A stretch of 64,000 bases of DNA, taken from Candidatus Thorarchaeota archaeon (GTDB taxonomy: Archaea > Asgardarchaeota > Thorarchaeia > Thorarchaeales > Thorarchaeaceae). A program made the translations under genes and the position numbers. The first letter of the stretch is position 1. Every line of letters begins with the position of its first letter. The notes under the pieces are model-generated. The model made no database searches. It had not been told where the DNA came from and saw nothing but the letters and a program-made list of their open reading frames with translations. Positions 41,504 to 50,806 of this stretch are shown here, piece after piece. The DNA lies in contig RDOF01000002.1 in NCBI GenBank assembly GCA_011365025.1, forward strand, positions 1-64,000, written 5' to 3'.

Positions 41504-42454
41504 ATGAACAAGTTCCGTCCACTCCTTGCCATATCGTTGGTGATGGTTCTAGCAATTCTACCAGCTGTTTCAGCTCAGTGGAGTGGAATTCAATACCAGT
41601 ACGCAAACGGAACAATTGTCCTGACGAACAATGAAATTGGGATCAAAATCAGCGCATTCAACCAAGTCCCTCATTTCCAATGGTGGAATCTCACTGCGCC
41701 AGGGGCCGACTACCATGTTCAGTTCGTTAGAATCTTCGAGGCAGATGACACCAACAATGACGGAGCCTTCTCCACTGCTGATGATCGCATCATTGGCCAG
41801 TCTTTTGCCCTCCCCTCAACGAACTGGCTGTTCAGTGGATTCCACGAAGAGCACCAGAATGACATTATCACAGCAGTCCATTTCAATTTCACAAATACTG
41901 AGGTTTTCACCCCTCAGGGCCCTTCCTCCATCCTTGCCACAGAACCCACTCTTGAAGCCATAGAAATTCAACTCAGGGTGCATTTCTACCTGACAACGCC
42001 GCAGCAGTTCAAATTCGATATTGCTCTATCAGGTTGGAATTGGACCAAGGACACCTCTGTCCTAGTATTTCAATTGAGCGTTGTTCAAAGCGCACATGGT
42101 CAAGATGAGGACATTCAGCAACTTTCTGAGATAGTCCATTCAGGTAACAAGTTCACATTTGGTCATGCATACATGGAGTATGCTCAGAACGCATTTGCGG
42201 CGAATGGCACCCATCAGGTTCAGGTTAAGGGTTCTCATGGACAGGACACGAATGAGCAGGAATCTAACGCGATTTTCCTTACTTTTGCCCACTTTGAGGG
42301 GAATCTGAACTATGATCCTGTGCTTGGAATTTCAGGATCTATGGGCACCTCAATCTGGGATGACTTAAGCATTGACTACGAGCAACTCCTGCTTCTTGCT
42401 GGCGGCCTAAGCCTCGTGGCACTTGTTGTCACAGGCATTCGGTCAAGACACTAG
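41504..42454 (+). CDS. Surface protein, paralogue C
   Basis: 316 residues: signal peptide (about 1-25), IQYQYANGTIVLTNNEIGI, the calcium-loop-like DTNNDGAFSTADDR, LPSTNWLFSGF, IALSGWNWTKDTSVLVFQL, and a C-terminal helix ahead of RSRH. Most similar to paralogue A, suggesting a recent duplication. Asn-X-Ser/Thr sites are frequent in the ectodomain. Function unknown. Confidence 0.8.
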   Translation: MNKFRPLLAISLVMVLAILPAVSAQWSGIQYQYANGTIVLTNNEIGIKISAFNQVPHFQWWNLTAPGADYHVQFVRIFEADDTNNDGAFSTADDRIIGQSFALPSTNWLFSGFHEEHQNDIITAVHFNFTNTEVFTPQGPSSILATEPTLEAIEIQLRVHFYLTTPQQFKFDIALSGWNWTKDTSVLVFQLSVVQSAHGQDEDIQQLSEIVHSGNKFTFGHAYMEYAQNAFAANGTHQVQVKGSHGQDTNEQESNAIFLTFAHFEGNLNYDPVLGISGSMGTSIWDDLSIDYEQLLLLAGGLSLVALVVTGIRSRH

Positions 42455-42491
42455 AACAACCGGATCCCTAGAAACTCTCGGACACACAACC

Positions 42492-42513
42492 GGACCCGGA
42501 GCAATCCGGGTCC
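42492..42513 (+). terminator. GGACCCGGA-GCAA-TCCGGGTCC hairpin
   Basis: A perfect 9-bp stem closed by a GCAA tetraloop lies 37 bases past the surface paralogue C stop. A second small hairpin (ACCTCA...TGAGGT) follows. There is no T-run, so it may protect or end the 3' end rather than act as a classical terminator. Confidence 0.5.
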
Positions 42514-42537
42514 ACCTCATCCTCCCGGTGAGGTTGC

Positions 42538-43080
42538 TCACGCCTCTTCTGGAACTTTCCAAAGTATTCTATGAAATCTCTCAATTAGCACCTCAGGCCA
42601 GCTTCCACCAGACTTCAGGGTGAGGTCGGCCAATAGCGAAGTTTGCTCGTCCAGCTTCAATTCGATAAGATTGTTGCAATGAAAAAGTGGTGAAATATCC
42701 AAGCGTCTTATCCGATTGTTATTCAATGTCACTTCCTGAAGTTTCGAACAGCCTTCCAGAGAACTCAAGTCTAGATTCTCTAGCAGGTTGTTGTTGAGTC
42801 TTAGAGCCCTGAGCTCTGTACATTTACTCAATGAAGATAGATTGAGTTGAGAGAGCTGATTATTCCTGAGACTGAGTTCTTCAAGTTTTGAGCACCATAT
42901 GAGAGGCTGTAGGTCGATGGATACAATATCCCGCAAATCAAGGTTTATTGAGGTCTCTTCGGACTCCGTCTTCAAGCTTTTCTCAAGCCCAGTTGCAGTT
43001 GTATACCATACATAGACCTCTGACATCAATGTGGCCTCCCCATCGTCATAGTACAGGTACAAGACGGTTTCCCAATTCAC
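42538..43080 (-). CDS. Leucine-rich repeat protein
   Basis: 180 residues from GTG 43080. After about 45 N-terminal residues come about five LRRs of 22-23 residues (LEELSLRNNQLSQLNLSSL, LRALRLNNNLLENLDLSSL, LQEVTLNNNRIRRLDISPL), with a capping segment at the end. There is no signal peptide or membrane helix, so it is probably a cytosolic protein-protein interaction module. Partner unknown. Confidence 0.85.
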   Translation of the reverse strand: MNWETVLYLYYDDGEATLMSEVYVWYTTATGLEKSLKTESEETSINLDLRDIVSIDLQPLIWCSKLEELSLRNNQLSQLNLSSLSKCTELRALRLNNNLLENLDLSSLEGCSKLQEVTLNNNRIRRLDISPLFHCNNLIELKLDEQTSLLADLTLKSGGSWPEVLIERFHRILWKVPEEA

Positions 43081-43120
43081 TTAAGACTTGCTTTGAAATC
43101 ACACGCCCATCGGAGGCCTA

Positions 43121-44044
43121 ATGAGGCACGAAACCAATTCCAAGATTGGTGATTTCAAAGTGAAATTATCAAGCCCATCTACCTTCTCCTGTGTTGCAAG
43201 AGACCCCAGCAATGGTGATCTTGGAATCATAGTGCAATCGAAGTTTCCTGCGGTCGGATCAATAGTACCTTGGGCTCAAGCCGGATTCGGGGCAATTGCA
43301 ACGCAGGCGTGGGCAAATGCATCTTACGGTCCAAGGGGACTGGAACTCCTAAAATCGGGGATGTCAGCATCAGATGTACTTGAGGCATTGCTGAAGGAGG
43401 ACGATGGATCTGAGCATCGCCAGGTTGGAATTGTGGACTCCTATGGCGAAGCCGCCGCTCATACAGGGGCTCAATGTATGGACTGGGCTGGCCATATTAC
43501 TGGTAAGGGATACACCTGCCAAGGCAATATCCTTGCTGGTGAATCTGTTGTTATTGACATGGCAGACGCGTATGAGAGTACAGATGGGGACCTGATTGAC
43601 CGACTATTTGCAGCTTTGAAGGCAGGACAAGGGGCTGGTGGAGATAGGCGGGGCATGCAGTCTGCTGCTATTCTAGTAGTACGGGATAAGGGCGGTTATG
43701 AAGGAGGCAATGATAGATATGTCGATGTCAGAGTGGACGACCATCCCACTCCTATTGATGAACTAGAACGGGTATTCCGACTTTATGACTTGACACTTCT
43801 AAGCCGTGAGGACCCAAGTCAGTTGCTAGCGATTGATGGCGATGTTTCACGTATGATTCAAGATGCACTGCTCAGACTGGGCTACATTCAAAGTGTATCA
43901 AGCGATTCCTTTCCACCCCTTGTTAGAAACGCTCTTCAGGAATGGATTAACATCAATAACTTTGAGAATAAATGGCGTGATGATGGGACTATCTGGCAAA
44001 GCGTACTGGATTATCTTCTTAGTAATGCCAATGGCGGCGAGTAA
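43121..44044 (+). CDS. DUF1028-family (Ntn-hydrolase-like) protein
   Basis: 307 residues. The main domain matches DUF1028: FSCVARDPSNGDLGIIVQSKF at the start, then GSIVPWAQAGFGAIATQAWAN, GPRGLELLKSGMSA, TGAQCMDWAGH and GGDRRGMQSAAILVV. The C-terminal 60-70 residues resemble the small helical domain often attached to DUF1028 proteins. The family has an Ntn-hydrolase-like fold but its reaction is not established. It is encoded shortly before the ferredoxin gene; whether they are linked is unclear. Confidence 0.85.
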   Translation: MRHETNSKIGDFKVKLSSPSTFSCVARDPSNGDLGIIVQSKFPAVGSIVPWAQAGFGAIATQAWANASYGPRGLELLKSGMSASDVLEALLKEDDGSEHRQVGIVDSYGEAAAHTGAQCMDWAGHITGKGYTCQGNILAGESVVIDMADAYESTDGDLIDRLFAALKAGQGAGGDRRGMQSAAILVVRDKGGYEGGNDRYVDVRVDDHPTPIDELERVFRLYDLTLLSREDPSQLLAIDGDVSRMIQDALLRLGYIQSVSSDSFPPLVRNALQEWININNFENKWRDDGTIWQSVLDYLLSNANGGE

Positions 44045-44121
44045 GTGGTGTTGACTTGGCATAATCTACAGCTCAGAATCCCAGACATACATTCAATACG
44101 ACCCCCTGTCATTCCTTTGCT

Positions 44122-44463
44122 GTGCCAATCGATAGCAACTTCAGAGGGACCTGGAAGGTTGTATCACGCCATGAAGGTCATCCAGTATGGCAGTGCGGCT
44201 CCGCCATAGATGAGATTCACGGAATGACTGTCGGAGTTCACATTCAGTTATGTACAGGGTGCATGAAGTGTCTTGAAGCATGTCCGACCAAGGTCTTCGT
44301 ACCTTGGGAGTTTACTCAGGGCTTGAACGTCGTTGACCCCCTCCGTGAAGAAGAATGCATACTATGTCTAGTGTGTGAGATTGTCTGTCCCGTGGAAGCA
44401 ATTCATATCCTCCGTGAGGGCGGGTCTCAAGAAACCCTAGATTCTTTATTGGGTAATGTATAG
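44122..44463 (+). CDS. 4Fe-4S ferredoxin, FixX-like context
   Basis: 113 residues with two 4Fe-4S motifs: CTGCMKCLEACP (about 47-58) and CILCLVCEIVCP (about 86-97). Starts at GTG 44122. The layout resembles electron-carrier ferredoxins next to acyl-CoA dehydrogenases. It lies 23 bases before the acyl-CoA dehydrogenase gene, so it probably carries electrons from it, directly or through ETF elsewhere. The 40 residues before the first motif are unusual. Confidence 0.85.
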   Translation: MPIDSNFRGTWKVVSRHEGHPVWQCGSAIDEIHGMTVGVHIQLCTGCMKCLEACPTKVFVPWEFTQGLNVVDPLREEECILCLVCEIVCPVEAIHILREGGSQETLDSLLGNV

Positions 44464-44486
44464 ACATTTCACTAGAGGTCAGAACA

Positions 44487-45746
44487 TTGTTTGATGTATT
44501 GCTTACGGAAGATGAGCGAAGACTGCGGGATGAGGTGCGTGTCTTCGTTCGGGACAAAGTTGACAGTAGTCTGATAATTTCAATGGACTCTCGAGAAAAG
44601 GAGTACCCCTATGAATTCATTCGAGCGGCTGGAAGAGCGAATCTACTCGGCCTGCGATTCCCAAAGGAATTTGGAGGAAGAGCCCTTGGCTGGGTTTCTG
44701 AAATGCTTGCCGTTGAAGAGGTCGGTGTGTTGGGGATTGCCTTGGGATGCGCCTATTCTCTTCCCAGCATAATCGGGGAAGGGATCAACAAGTTTGGAAC
44801 AATAGAACAGAAGACGAAATACTTGTTGCCTACGTTAGAAGGAACAATGATTTGCGGCGAGGGGCTGACTGAACCTCGGGGAGGTTCTGATTTCTTCGGG
44901 ACTAACACCGTAGCAATCGAACATGATGAGTCGTTTATTCTAAATGGTGAGAAGAGATTCGTTGCAGGGGGTGTTGGTGCTGACTATTTTCTTGTATATG
45001 CCAAAACTGACTTCAAAGCCCCTCCACACAAATCTCTGAGCGCTTTCATTGTGGAACGGGATGATGGCGTCAAGGTTGAAGAGGAGTACGAGCTCATGGG
45101 TTGTAGAGGAATGGGTGCAGCTCGAATCCTAATGAAGGACACAGAGATTCCAAGAGATAGACTTGTCGGGGATTTACACGACGGAAATTCTGTATTCAAC
45201 GCAATGATGGTTCCGGAACGATTGACCTCGGCCGCAGGTCCAATTGGGATGGGCCAGATTGCCTTGGAGCTGGCAGCGCGGTATGCTGACAAACGGGAGG
45301 CATTTGGGCGACAAATAAGGAAGTTTGAGGCTGTCAGTTTCAAGATAGCAGATTGTATAACTCAACTGGATGCTGCAAGAGGCCTTGTTTACCGTGCTGC
45401 AAAGGTTGCAGACACAGGCGCTTGGTGCCGAAAAGAAGTATCTCAGGCGAAAGTCTTTGCAACGGAGGCCGGATTTCAGGCTGTTCATGAAGCAATGCAG
45501 ATTCTTGGCGGCATAGGCTATACGGATGTGTATCCAATTGAGCGACTGTACCGCGACGCGCGGCTGGCCACCATTTGGACTGGGAGTAATGAAGTTCAAC
45601 GCCTCATTGTTCAAAACGAGGTGTTTGGTGAAATCCTCACTTCCGACAAGGGACTGAAACGTGATATCGAACTTGACACACCTGGCGCTCACAAGACAGC
45701 TGAGAAGGTATTCAGCGAGGATCCACGTAAGTACCACCCATCTTAG
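44487..45746 (+). CDS. Acyl-CoA dehydrogenase
   Basis: 419 residues, TTG start at 44487. The family features are intact: GEGLTEPRGGSD (FAD/substrate loop), MGCRGMGAARILM, the REAFGRQIRKFEAVSF helix, and MQILGGIGYTDVYPIERLYRDARLATIWTGSNE near the C-terminus. FAD-dependent oxidation of an acyl-CoA to enoyl-CoA is expected in the cytosol. The catalytic base, usually Glu near 367, is probably in TGSNEV. Chain-length preference cannot be told. Confidence 0.92.
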   Translation: MFDVLLTEDERRLRDEVRVFVRDKVDSSLIISMDSREKEYPYEFIRAAGRANLLGLRFPKEFGGRALGWVSEMLAVEEVGVLGIALGCAYSLPSIIGEGINKFGTIEQKTKYLLPTLEGTMICGEGLTEPRGGSDFFGTNTVAIEHDESFILNGEKRFVAGGVGADYFLVYAKTDFKAPPHKSLSAFIVERDDGVKVEEEYELMGCRGMGAARILMKDTEIPRDRLVGDLHDGNSVFNAMMVPERLTSAAGPIGMGQIALELAARYADKREAFGRQIRKFEAVSFKIADCITQLDAARGLVYRAAKVADTGAWCRKEVSQAKVFATEAGFQAVHEAMQILGGIGYTDVYPIERLYRDARLATIWTGSNEVQRLIVQNEVFGEILTSDKGLKRDIELDTPGAHKTAEKVFSEDPRKYHPS

Positions 45747-45828
45747 GAGGGTGCTGTGTCACAAGTAAAAGCTTATAGCCTCAAAACATTCACAATAGTT
45801 AATAATCAATTCCAAGAGGTTATAGACA

Positions 45829-45996
45829 ATGCCAAAGCTAGTATGTGCTAAATGTGGGGAAGAAGTATCAGTACCCGTACACTGTGGCCGTGAAATGCAT
45901 CAAGAGGGAGACCAATTGGTCTGCTGGATGGGGGCAGCCTGCGGACATCAGGACGTGCCCGCACACTGTGGGCAAATGATGGAATACAAGGCTTAG
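45829..45996 (+). CDS. 55-residue metal-binding protein with duplicated CxxCG/HCG motif
   Basis: ATG 45829 to TAG 45996, preceded by CAAGAGG and a TATA-like GCTTATAGC near 45770. The product contains a two-fold repeat: LVCAKCGEEVSVPVHCGREM and, after a linker, a second unit with ACGHQDVPAHCGQMM. Each unit offers Cys/His ligands (six Cys and several His overall), consistent with a small zinc or iron site. Its function is unknown. It converges on the nitroreductase gene with a 1-base gap. Confidence 0.75.
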   Translation: MPKLVCAKCGEEVSVPVHCGREMHQEGDQLVCWMGAACGHQDVPAHCGQMMEYKA

Positions 45997-45997
45997 T

Positions 45998-46558
45998 CTA
46001 CCACTTGTCCCAGTGGACAATATCAGATAATGGCTTCCTGGAGAATCCAGCCTTCTCCTTCTCTTTTGTTCTCTCATCGAGCTGATCAAAATCCCCTTCA
46101 TATCCAATGAATATGACAGTACCAATTCGATACTCCTCCGGTATCCCGGTGATTTGCTTGAGCTTTTCTTCATCCCATCCTGCTGTCGGATGAGCCATAA
46201 GCCCAAGATGAAAAGCCTGAAGGAGAATATTCTCTGTTGCTAGTCCAATATCCATCATGAAATAGGGCAGTCCATGTGATCCACATCCAGCATCTTCCTT
46301 TGCGGCGACAATAATCATGAGTGGTGCTCGTTTTCCCCACGCATTTCCTCTGGATACTGCTTCATGTGCCCTTTCCAATGCATCTGGGGATTTGAGAACC
46401 ACGAAGTTCCATGCTTGGGTGTTTGCACATGATGGTGCTCTTCTTCCTGCTTGAAGAATAGAGTTCAACATCTCATCAGATACGTGTTTTCGAGTGAATG
46501 CACGTCCGCTTCTACGTTTCACAATCTCTTCCAAAAGCATCTCAGTATCTTCGCCCAT
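45998..46558 (-). CDS. Nitroreductase-family FMN oxidoreductase
   Basis: About 186 residues from ATG 46558, which has GGTGA five bases upstream. The N-terminal RRSGRAFTRKHV and APSCANTQAWNFVVL are the FMN-binding signatures, and GLMAHPTAGWDEEKLKQITGIPEEYRIGTVIFIGY completes the fold. It probably uses NAD(P)H to reduce a flavin-bound substrate as a dimer in the cytosol. Substrate unknown. Confidence 0.9.
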   Translation of the reverse strand: MGEDTEMLLEEIVKRRSGRAFTRKHVSDEMLNSILQAGRRAPSCANTQAWNFVVLKSPDALERAHEAVSRGNAWGKRAPLMIIVAAKEDAGCGSHGLPYFMMDIGLATENILLQAFHLGLMAHPTAGWDEEKLKQITGIPEEYRIGTVIFIGYEGDFDQLDERTKEKEKAGFSRKPLSDIVHWDKW

Positions 46559-46615
46559 TGTGTTCACCGGTTACTCTCTTCCAGTCTCGTGGTAAAACTG
46601 TTTTGACAGAGGAAT

Positions 46616-47053
46616 ATGGTAAGTGTTATCTATGCTCGGCGATTACTAGGAAGTGCCGCAAGGAGGCATAATCAGTTGCAGGCAATCACTCCTTATGACA
46701 GATTCCTTTATGGCGCGCCCGGCCTACTGCTTGGATTCGTTGTAGGTTACTCGGTAGGTGGAATGAAAAGCCTATCTTTGCGTGATCGTGCCTTGATTGG
46801 ATTATCCTTTGTCACACTTGGAGGCACAATCATCATTCTCGTTCTTGGAGCTTTCATAGATGTAGGAACATTTGAAGTAATACTTAGCATTCTCTCCGCT
46901 GCAGGCGGTTTTGGACTAGGCGTAGCCTCAAACTGGGAACCCCCGGATAAACCTCTCCCAAAACCGAAAGTTGTTTTTGACCCAGAAGAAGCAGATGAGG
47001 AATTTGATAGGCAACTCGATGAAGCTCTTGGCTTGAGAGAGAAGGAATCCTAG
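46616..47053 (+). CDS. Small membrane protein, unknown
   Basis: 145 residues: a basic N-terminus, about three hydrophobic segments (about 31-50, 58-80, 85-105), then a soluble acidic tail (DPEEADEEFDRQLDEALGL). The family is not recognised. Divergent from the nitroreductase gene. Confidence 0.6.
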   Translation: MVSVIYARRLLGSAARRHNQLQAITPYDRFLYGAPGLLLGFVVGYSVGGMKSLSLRDRALIGLSFVTLGGTIIILVLGAFIDVGTFEVILSILSAAGGFGLGVASNWEPPDKPLPKPKVVFDPEEADEEFDRQLDEALGLREKES

Positions 47054-47106
47054 GGGATTTTCTAAGGGTGAAAGGCACCAGATATCATAAAAAGAGAATC
47101 CCCTAG
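47050..47106. terminator. Inverted repeat CTAGGGGATT...AATCCCCTAG
   Basis: Fourteen-base arms with one G:T wobble (47050-47063 and 47093-47106) and a 29-base loop begin at the stop codon of the preceding gene. It lies between two plus-strand genes and could end the first transcript or serve as a regulatory site for the second. There is no T-run. Confidence 0.4.
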
Positions 47107-47143
47107 TCCAAAGGCGTATTCAGATTGAGGAGGACTCCAAGAA

Positions 47144-48247
47144 TTGCGAAAGACGCTGCCGCATTTGGCGTTTCTTATACTGGTGACCGCTCTGCTATGG
47201 TCCCCCATGTTTCAAACCACTACCGCCCAGCCCGCTGGATGGAGTGGCAATAATGAATTGGCATTTCTTCTTGAAGTTGATGGCGTTTCTGCTGCTGACT
47301 CTGACTTATCGAGCCCGATTCCTGTCAATCTTTCAGAAGACCTGTCCATCTCTTTAGATATTCAAACGGGCGAGAATCTCACAGTCCATTCTGGGCTGTT
47401 CACGATGGAATACATGGGTATCCCGTTTGTAAACAACCCATTCCCTCTAGGAATTCCACTTCCATCAGGATACTCTGCCAGTCTTCTGAATGGTACGATT
47501 CCACTTGCCACGCTTTTTGGCGCAAGTGGCTTAGATCTTCTCTCTGGCACCATCACGGGCAGATTCACGTTCACTTATTCACTGCTGTCTACACCTACAG
47601 ATAACAAGACGGTATCTGACCACTTTGTACTCCAAATTGGGCCACAAGGAGCTGCTGCGCTGATGTCTGTGAATGGACTAATCACGGTCGGTTTTGCAGT
47701 CATGGCTGTTTTTTCACTCTTATTGGCCCTAGATGAGTTCCAACGGGGAATCTTGGCAGCACGGAAGATGCGGAAGGGCACAGATGTCTTTCCGTCTGCA
47801 GTAGTTCTAAGACGAAAACCCAAGAAATCGGGTGAGAAAGTCAGTAAAGACGACCTAGTGAGTATGGTAATTAAGGAAGGAGTGTCGGAGGACATAGCCA
47901 AAAGGGCCCCAAAGGCGATGGATATTGTCAAGCCAAAAAGCAAGGTGCCAGTTGGTAAATTGTCAAAGGCTTTGAAATTGAAGCGCGATGACGGCGGAGC
48001 GCTTGCAGCCGCGATGACCAAGATTGGCGCTTTTCAGACCAAGAGCGTTAAGGTTCCGCTGAAGAAAATCGCTTTCTCTGGTCTCACACTCTCTGGTATC
48101 TACTGGAGCATCGTTCAGCTCATGAGTGGCGCAGTTCCAACTTGGGTTGACATTCTTCTATTTGCCACCGTTGGCTTGGTAGTTTCGGTATTCATAGGCT
48201 ATCTCATGAACTTCCTAGCAAGAGTCCCTGCAATGGGCTACGAATAA
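47144..48247 (+). CDS. Membrane protein with extracytoplasmic N-terminal domain
   Basis: 367 residues from TTG 47144 (GAGGAGG upstream): signal peptide (about 5-28), a beta-rich outer domain to about 170, a membrane helix (about 178-198), a basic cytosolic domain (about 210-300, with the repeated KSKVPVGKLSKALKLKRDD and KPKKSGEKVSKDD), and two further helices near the C-terminus. The family is not recognised. The basic cytosolic loop could bind nucleic acid or another protein. Confidence 0.65.
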   Translation: MRKTLPHLAFLILVTALLWSPMFQTTTAQPAGWSGNNELAFLLEVDGVSAADSDLSSPIPVNLSEDLSISLDIQTGENLTVHSGLFTMEYMGIPFVNNPFPLGIPLPSGYSASLLNGTIPLATLFGASGLDLLSGTITGRFTFTYSLLSTPTDNKTVSDHFVLQIGPQGAAALMSVNGLITVGFAVMAVFSLLLALDEFQRGILAARKMRKGTDVFPSAVVLRRKPKKSGEKVSKDDLVSMVIKEGVSEDIAKRAPKAMDIVKPKSKVPVGKLSKALKLKRDDGGALAAAMTKIGAFQTKSVKVPLKKIAFSGLTLSGIYWSIVQLMSGAVPTWVDILLFATVGLVVSVFIGYLMNFLARVPAMGYE

Positions 48248-48266
48248 TTTCAAGTAACGATGAGGG

Positions 48267-49058
48267 ATGAATAGCTCATCCCTCATGATTTGGATTCCTT
48301 TCCTGCAGATGGTGAGAAAGCTGAGCGAAATGACAGGCCCTTTCCATTGGGAGAATGAGGATGTGGCTATCCGTATTCCATATTCGGCAGCCGGTGTGAG
48401 CACGACCGTAATTCTCACCTCGAAGGCTACTGGACGAATGATGTTGCTTGATGTTGGGGATGGCGCTACAAGGGACCTTCTCTCTAAAAGGCATCTCGAT
48501 TTCGTCGAAGCCATTGATCTGCTCGCAATTTCCCACGGCCATTTTGATCACATGGGCGGTCTTCATAGCCTTCTTGGATTTCTGCGGATGATGAAGCGGA
48601 GGAGCTGCTTGCATATTCTGCTTCCAAGTAACTGCCTTGAGGCGTTGGCTGTCATTTCAGACTTCAAGAAGATATATCGTGAAACGCTGCCATTTTCAAT
48701 TGAATACCATGAGATGAATGATGGATCTGGTTTCGATACCAATCTCTTTCAAGTTCAGGCTCGTCAAGTAGAGCATTTCGGTATGGAGAATCCCAATGAG
48801 GAACAGGATGTATTGATGCCTGCTGTTGGATATACTGTTCGAGTTGGTCAGACTACCATAGCATACACTGGCGATACACGGCCCTGCAAAGCTGTTGAAA
48901 TGTTGGTTCGTGGAGCTGACCTCGCAATCATTGAAGCAACCAGGAAAGAACCTCCTCAATCCCAAAGGAGAGTTCATTTATCGGAAGGTGAGGCCAAAGC
49001 GCTTGGAGCGCAAGCGAAGGACTACCTACTCATACATAGAATCCCCCTCCTGAAATAG
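48267..49058 (+). CDS. Metallo-beta-lactamase-fold hydrolase
   Basis: 263 residues (or 249 from ATG 48309). The metal-binding HGHFDH (about residue 91) is in LLAISHGHFDHMGGL, followed by a conserved His (about 168, EHFGM), Asp in YTGDTRP and the final His in LLIHRIP. DxG (LLDVGDGA) fits the family. Layout resembles dihydropterin/ribofuranosyl aminobenzene phosphate synthase-like or RNase Z-like MBL proteins. Specific role unknown. Confidence 0.85.
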   Translation: MNSSSLMIWIPFLQMVRKLSEMTGPFHWENEDVAIRIPYSAAGVSTTVILTSKATGRMMLLDVGDGATRDLLSKRHLDFVEAIDLLAISHGHFDHMGGLHSLLGFLRMMKRRSCLHILLPSNCLEALAVISDFKKIYRETLPFSIEYHEMNDGSGFDTNLFQVQARQVEHFGMENPNEEQDVLMPAVGYTVRVGQTTIAYTGDTRPCKAVEMLVRGADLAIIEATRKEPPQSQRRVHLSEGEAKALGAQAKDYLLIHRIPLLK

Positions 49059-49062
49059 GAGG
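49046..49062. terminator. CCTCCT-GAAAT-AGGAGG hairpin between convergent genes
   Basis: A six-base perfect stem with a 5-base loop spans the stop codon of the MBL gene, 17 bases before the end of the convergent phosphate-transporter gene. It may act in both directions. It is short and T-poor, so the call is weak. Confidence 0.3.
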
Positions 49063-49078
49063 TTGTGGATAGATCGGC

Positions 49079-50107
49079 TCACATAAAGAGTGAAATTAGC
49101 CACAATACTGAAACTCCCAAAAGGGCGGAAACAGGTACTGTGACGACCCATGAGATTAGTATGTCTTTCACCTGTTGTGTCTGAACTGGGGTTTCAGCCA
49201 CCCATCCAACTGCAATAAGTGCAGCCACTAGCAGATGAGTGCCACTGAGTGGCAATCCAACAAGGGTTCCAACAAACATGATTACAGCAACCGAAATGCT
49301 GGCCGAGAGTGCTGAAGACGGAGAAAGCGAAACGACTTCCGTTGCAAGCGTTTTAATCACTTTTCGACCTATAACAATGAGTCCCAATGCCATTCCAATG
49401 CCACCAACAAGAAGAGGAATGACTACAGCTGGCAGAACGAACGGACCCAATGGAATGGCTCCAGAGAAATCTGGCAAAGTAACAAGCGGCGCGATAGCAT
49501 TGGCGACATCATTGCCTCCTCTACTCAAGGAGGTGATGATTAGAAAACCAGCAAGACCATATGCTGCGATTCGCTCCTGTTTCTCCAAAGCAGTAAAGCC
49601 CTGAGCTCGTTTCTGGAATCGCCTAACCAGCGCGAAGACCCCCGCTGCTATGAGGAATCCAATAATTGGTGAGATAATCCACGCTGCAAAAACCTCCAGG
49701 ACTACAAACCAATCGATGATTTCCACACCCCACCCATCATAACCCACAAAGGGCGCGAACCCGGCAACACCTATCATTGATCCCACTATACACTGAGTTG
49801 TGCTAATCGGAAGCCCCTTTGTCGCTGAAACTAGAATCAGCCAGATTGCCATGGAAATGAGGACTGCAAAGACCATCTCGGTAGTCACAGTCATTCCTCC
49901 CACCAAATCAGACCCGACTTTCTCTGATACATTACTGCCCAAAGTGACTGCACCGACTGCAGTAATGAACCCTCCAATAAGCACTGCAGTTCTGACCGTG
50001 AATACATTTGCTCCAACGGCTGGAGCCATGGCTTCATCGTTGCTTCCAATTGCAAATGCAACAAGGAAACTGATGACGAGCAAGGCGCCTAGAAGCAAAG
50101 GTTCCAA
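49079..50107 (-). CDS. PiT-family inorganic phosphate transporter
   Basis: 342 residues with about ten hydrophobic segments. The family signatures are GSNDEAMAPAVGAN in the N-terminal half and GGNDVANAIAPLV in the C-terminal half, and both halves share the inverted repeat layout (also STTQCIVGSMIGV and SGTHLLVAALIAV). It imports phosphate (probably with Na+ or H+). TTG start at 50107. The PhoU-like gene is 17 bases upstream, a typical partner. Confidence 0.93.
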   Translation of the reverse strand: MEPLLLGALLVISFLVAFAIGSNDEAMAPAVGANVFTVRTAVLIGGFITAVGAVTLGSNVSEKVGSDLVGGMTVTTEMVFAVLISMAIWLILVSATKGLPISTTQCIVGSMIGVAGFAPFVGYDGWGVEIIDWFVVLEVFAAWIISPIIGFLIAAGVFALVRRFQKRAQGFTALEKQERIAAYGLAGFLIITSLSRGGNDVANAIAPLVTLPDFSGAIPLGPFVLPAVVIPLLVGGIGMALGLIVIGRKVIKTLATEVVSLSPSSALSASISVAVIMFVGTLVGLPLSGTHLLVAALIAVGWVAETPVQTQQVKDILISWVVTVPVSALLGVSVLWLISLFM

Positions 50108-50124
50108 TTCTATCAGTCCTCAGT

Positions 50125-50787
50125 CTACGAGTACTTTACGGCGAGAGTCCTGATGAAATCGCCAGTCTCTTCGGCTCTTATGGCTACCTTGAGAATCCTC
50201 TCGGAGATCGCACGAAAGAGAGTCACTTCTTTTGGACCACACTTTTCCTTATTGAACAGGTCCTCCAGCAATTCGAACTGCAAATCTCTTGCCTCCTCTC
50301 TGACCCCGTCAATTTTGATGGTGTACTCCATGGCCTTTCCAAAATCCTGAAACAGATACTTAATCGCATCCTGCAAATGGTCAGTACAAATCCAGCATTT
50401 CTCTGCAATCTTGGGTATTTTAGCGGGCGGTTTGTACCTGCGTCCCACGAGCATCACTCTAACCGCCTCTTCAGCCGCATCTATGACACTATCCATGTGA
50501 ATCACAAGTTGATGACGTTCCTGGGTCTGTTGCGGGAGATATGCACGTTTCGAGAATATTTTCTCAAATAGCTCGTCCTTGATTCTGTCAGCCTCTCTCT
50601 CAAGAGTTATTATCTCCTTCTCAAGCTCATCAAGGTGTTTCTGCTTTCCCTCATACCAGTCCTCTGCACACACATGCAGTTTGGCACTGGCAGACTGAAG
50701 CGCCTTGCCTAGTTCCAGCAAGAGCTCATCTGCCTGCTCTTGGAGTTTCTTGTCTCCAAGGCCGAATATACGCGAAAAGGTTTCCAT
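50125..50787 (-). CDS. DUF47/PhoU-like phosphate-transport accessory protein
   Basis: 220 residues, all helical: two three-helix-bundle repeats typical of DUF47 proteins, with acidic patches (LEKEIITLEREADRIKDEL and DSVIDAAEEAVRVML) that bind metal clusters in PhoU. It is encoded directly before pit, with which this family is usually paired, and probably controls or couples the transporter on the cytosolic face. Confidence 0.9.
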   Translation of the reverse strand: METFSRIFGLGDKKLQEQADELLLELGKALQSASAKLHVCAEDWYEGKQKHLDELEKEIITLEREADRIKDELFEKIFSKRAYLPQQTQERHQLVIHMDSVIDAAEEAVRVMLVGRRYKPPAKIPKIAEKCWICTDHLQDAIKYLFQDFGKAMEYTIKIDGVREEARDLQFELLEDLFNKEKCGPKEVTLFRAISERILKVAIRAEETGDFIRTLAVKYS

Positions 50788-50806
50788 TTTAGTTCACCTG
50801 ACTCTA

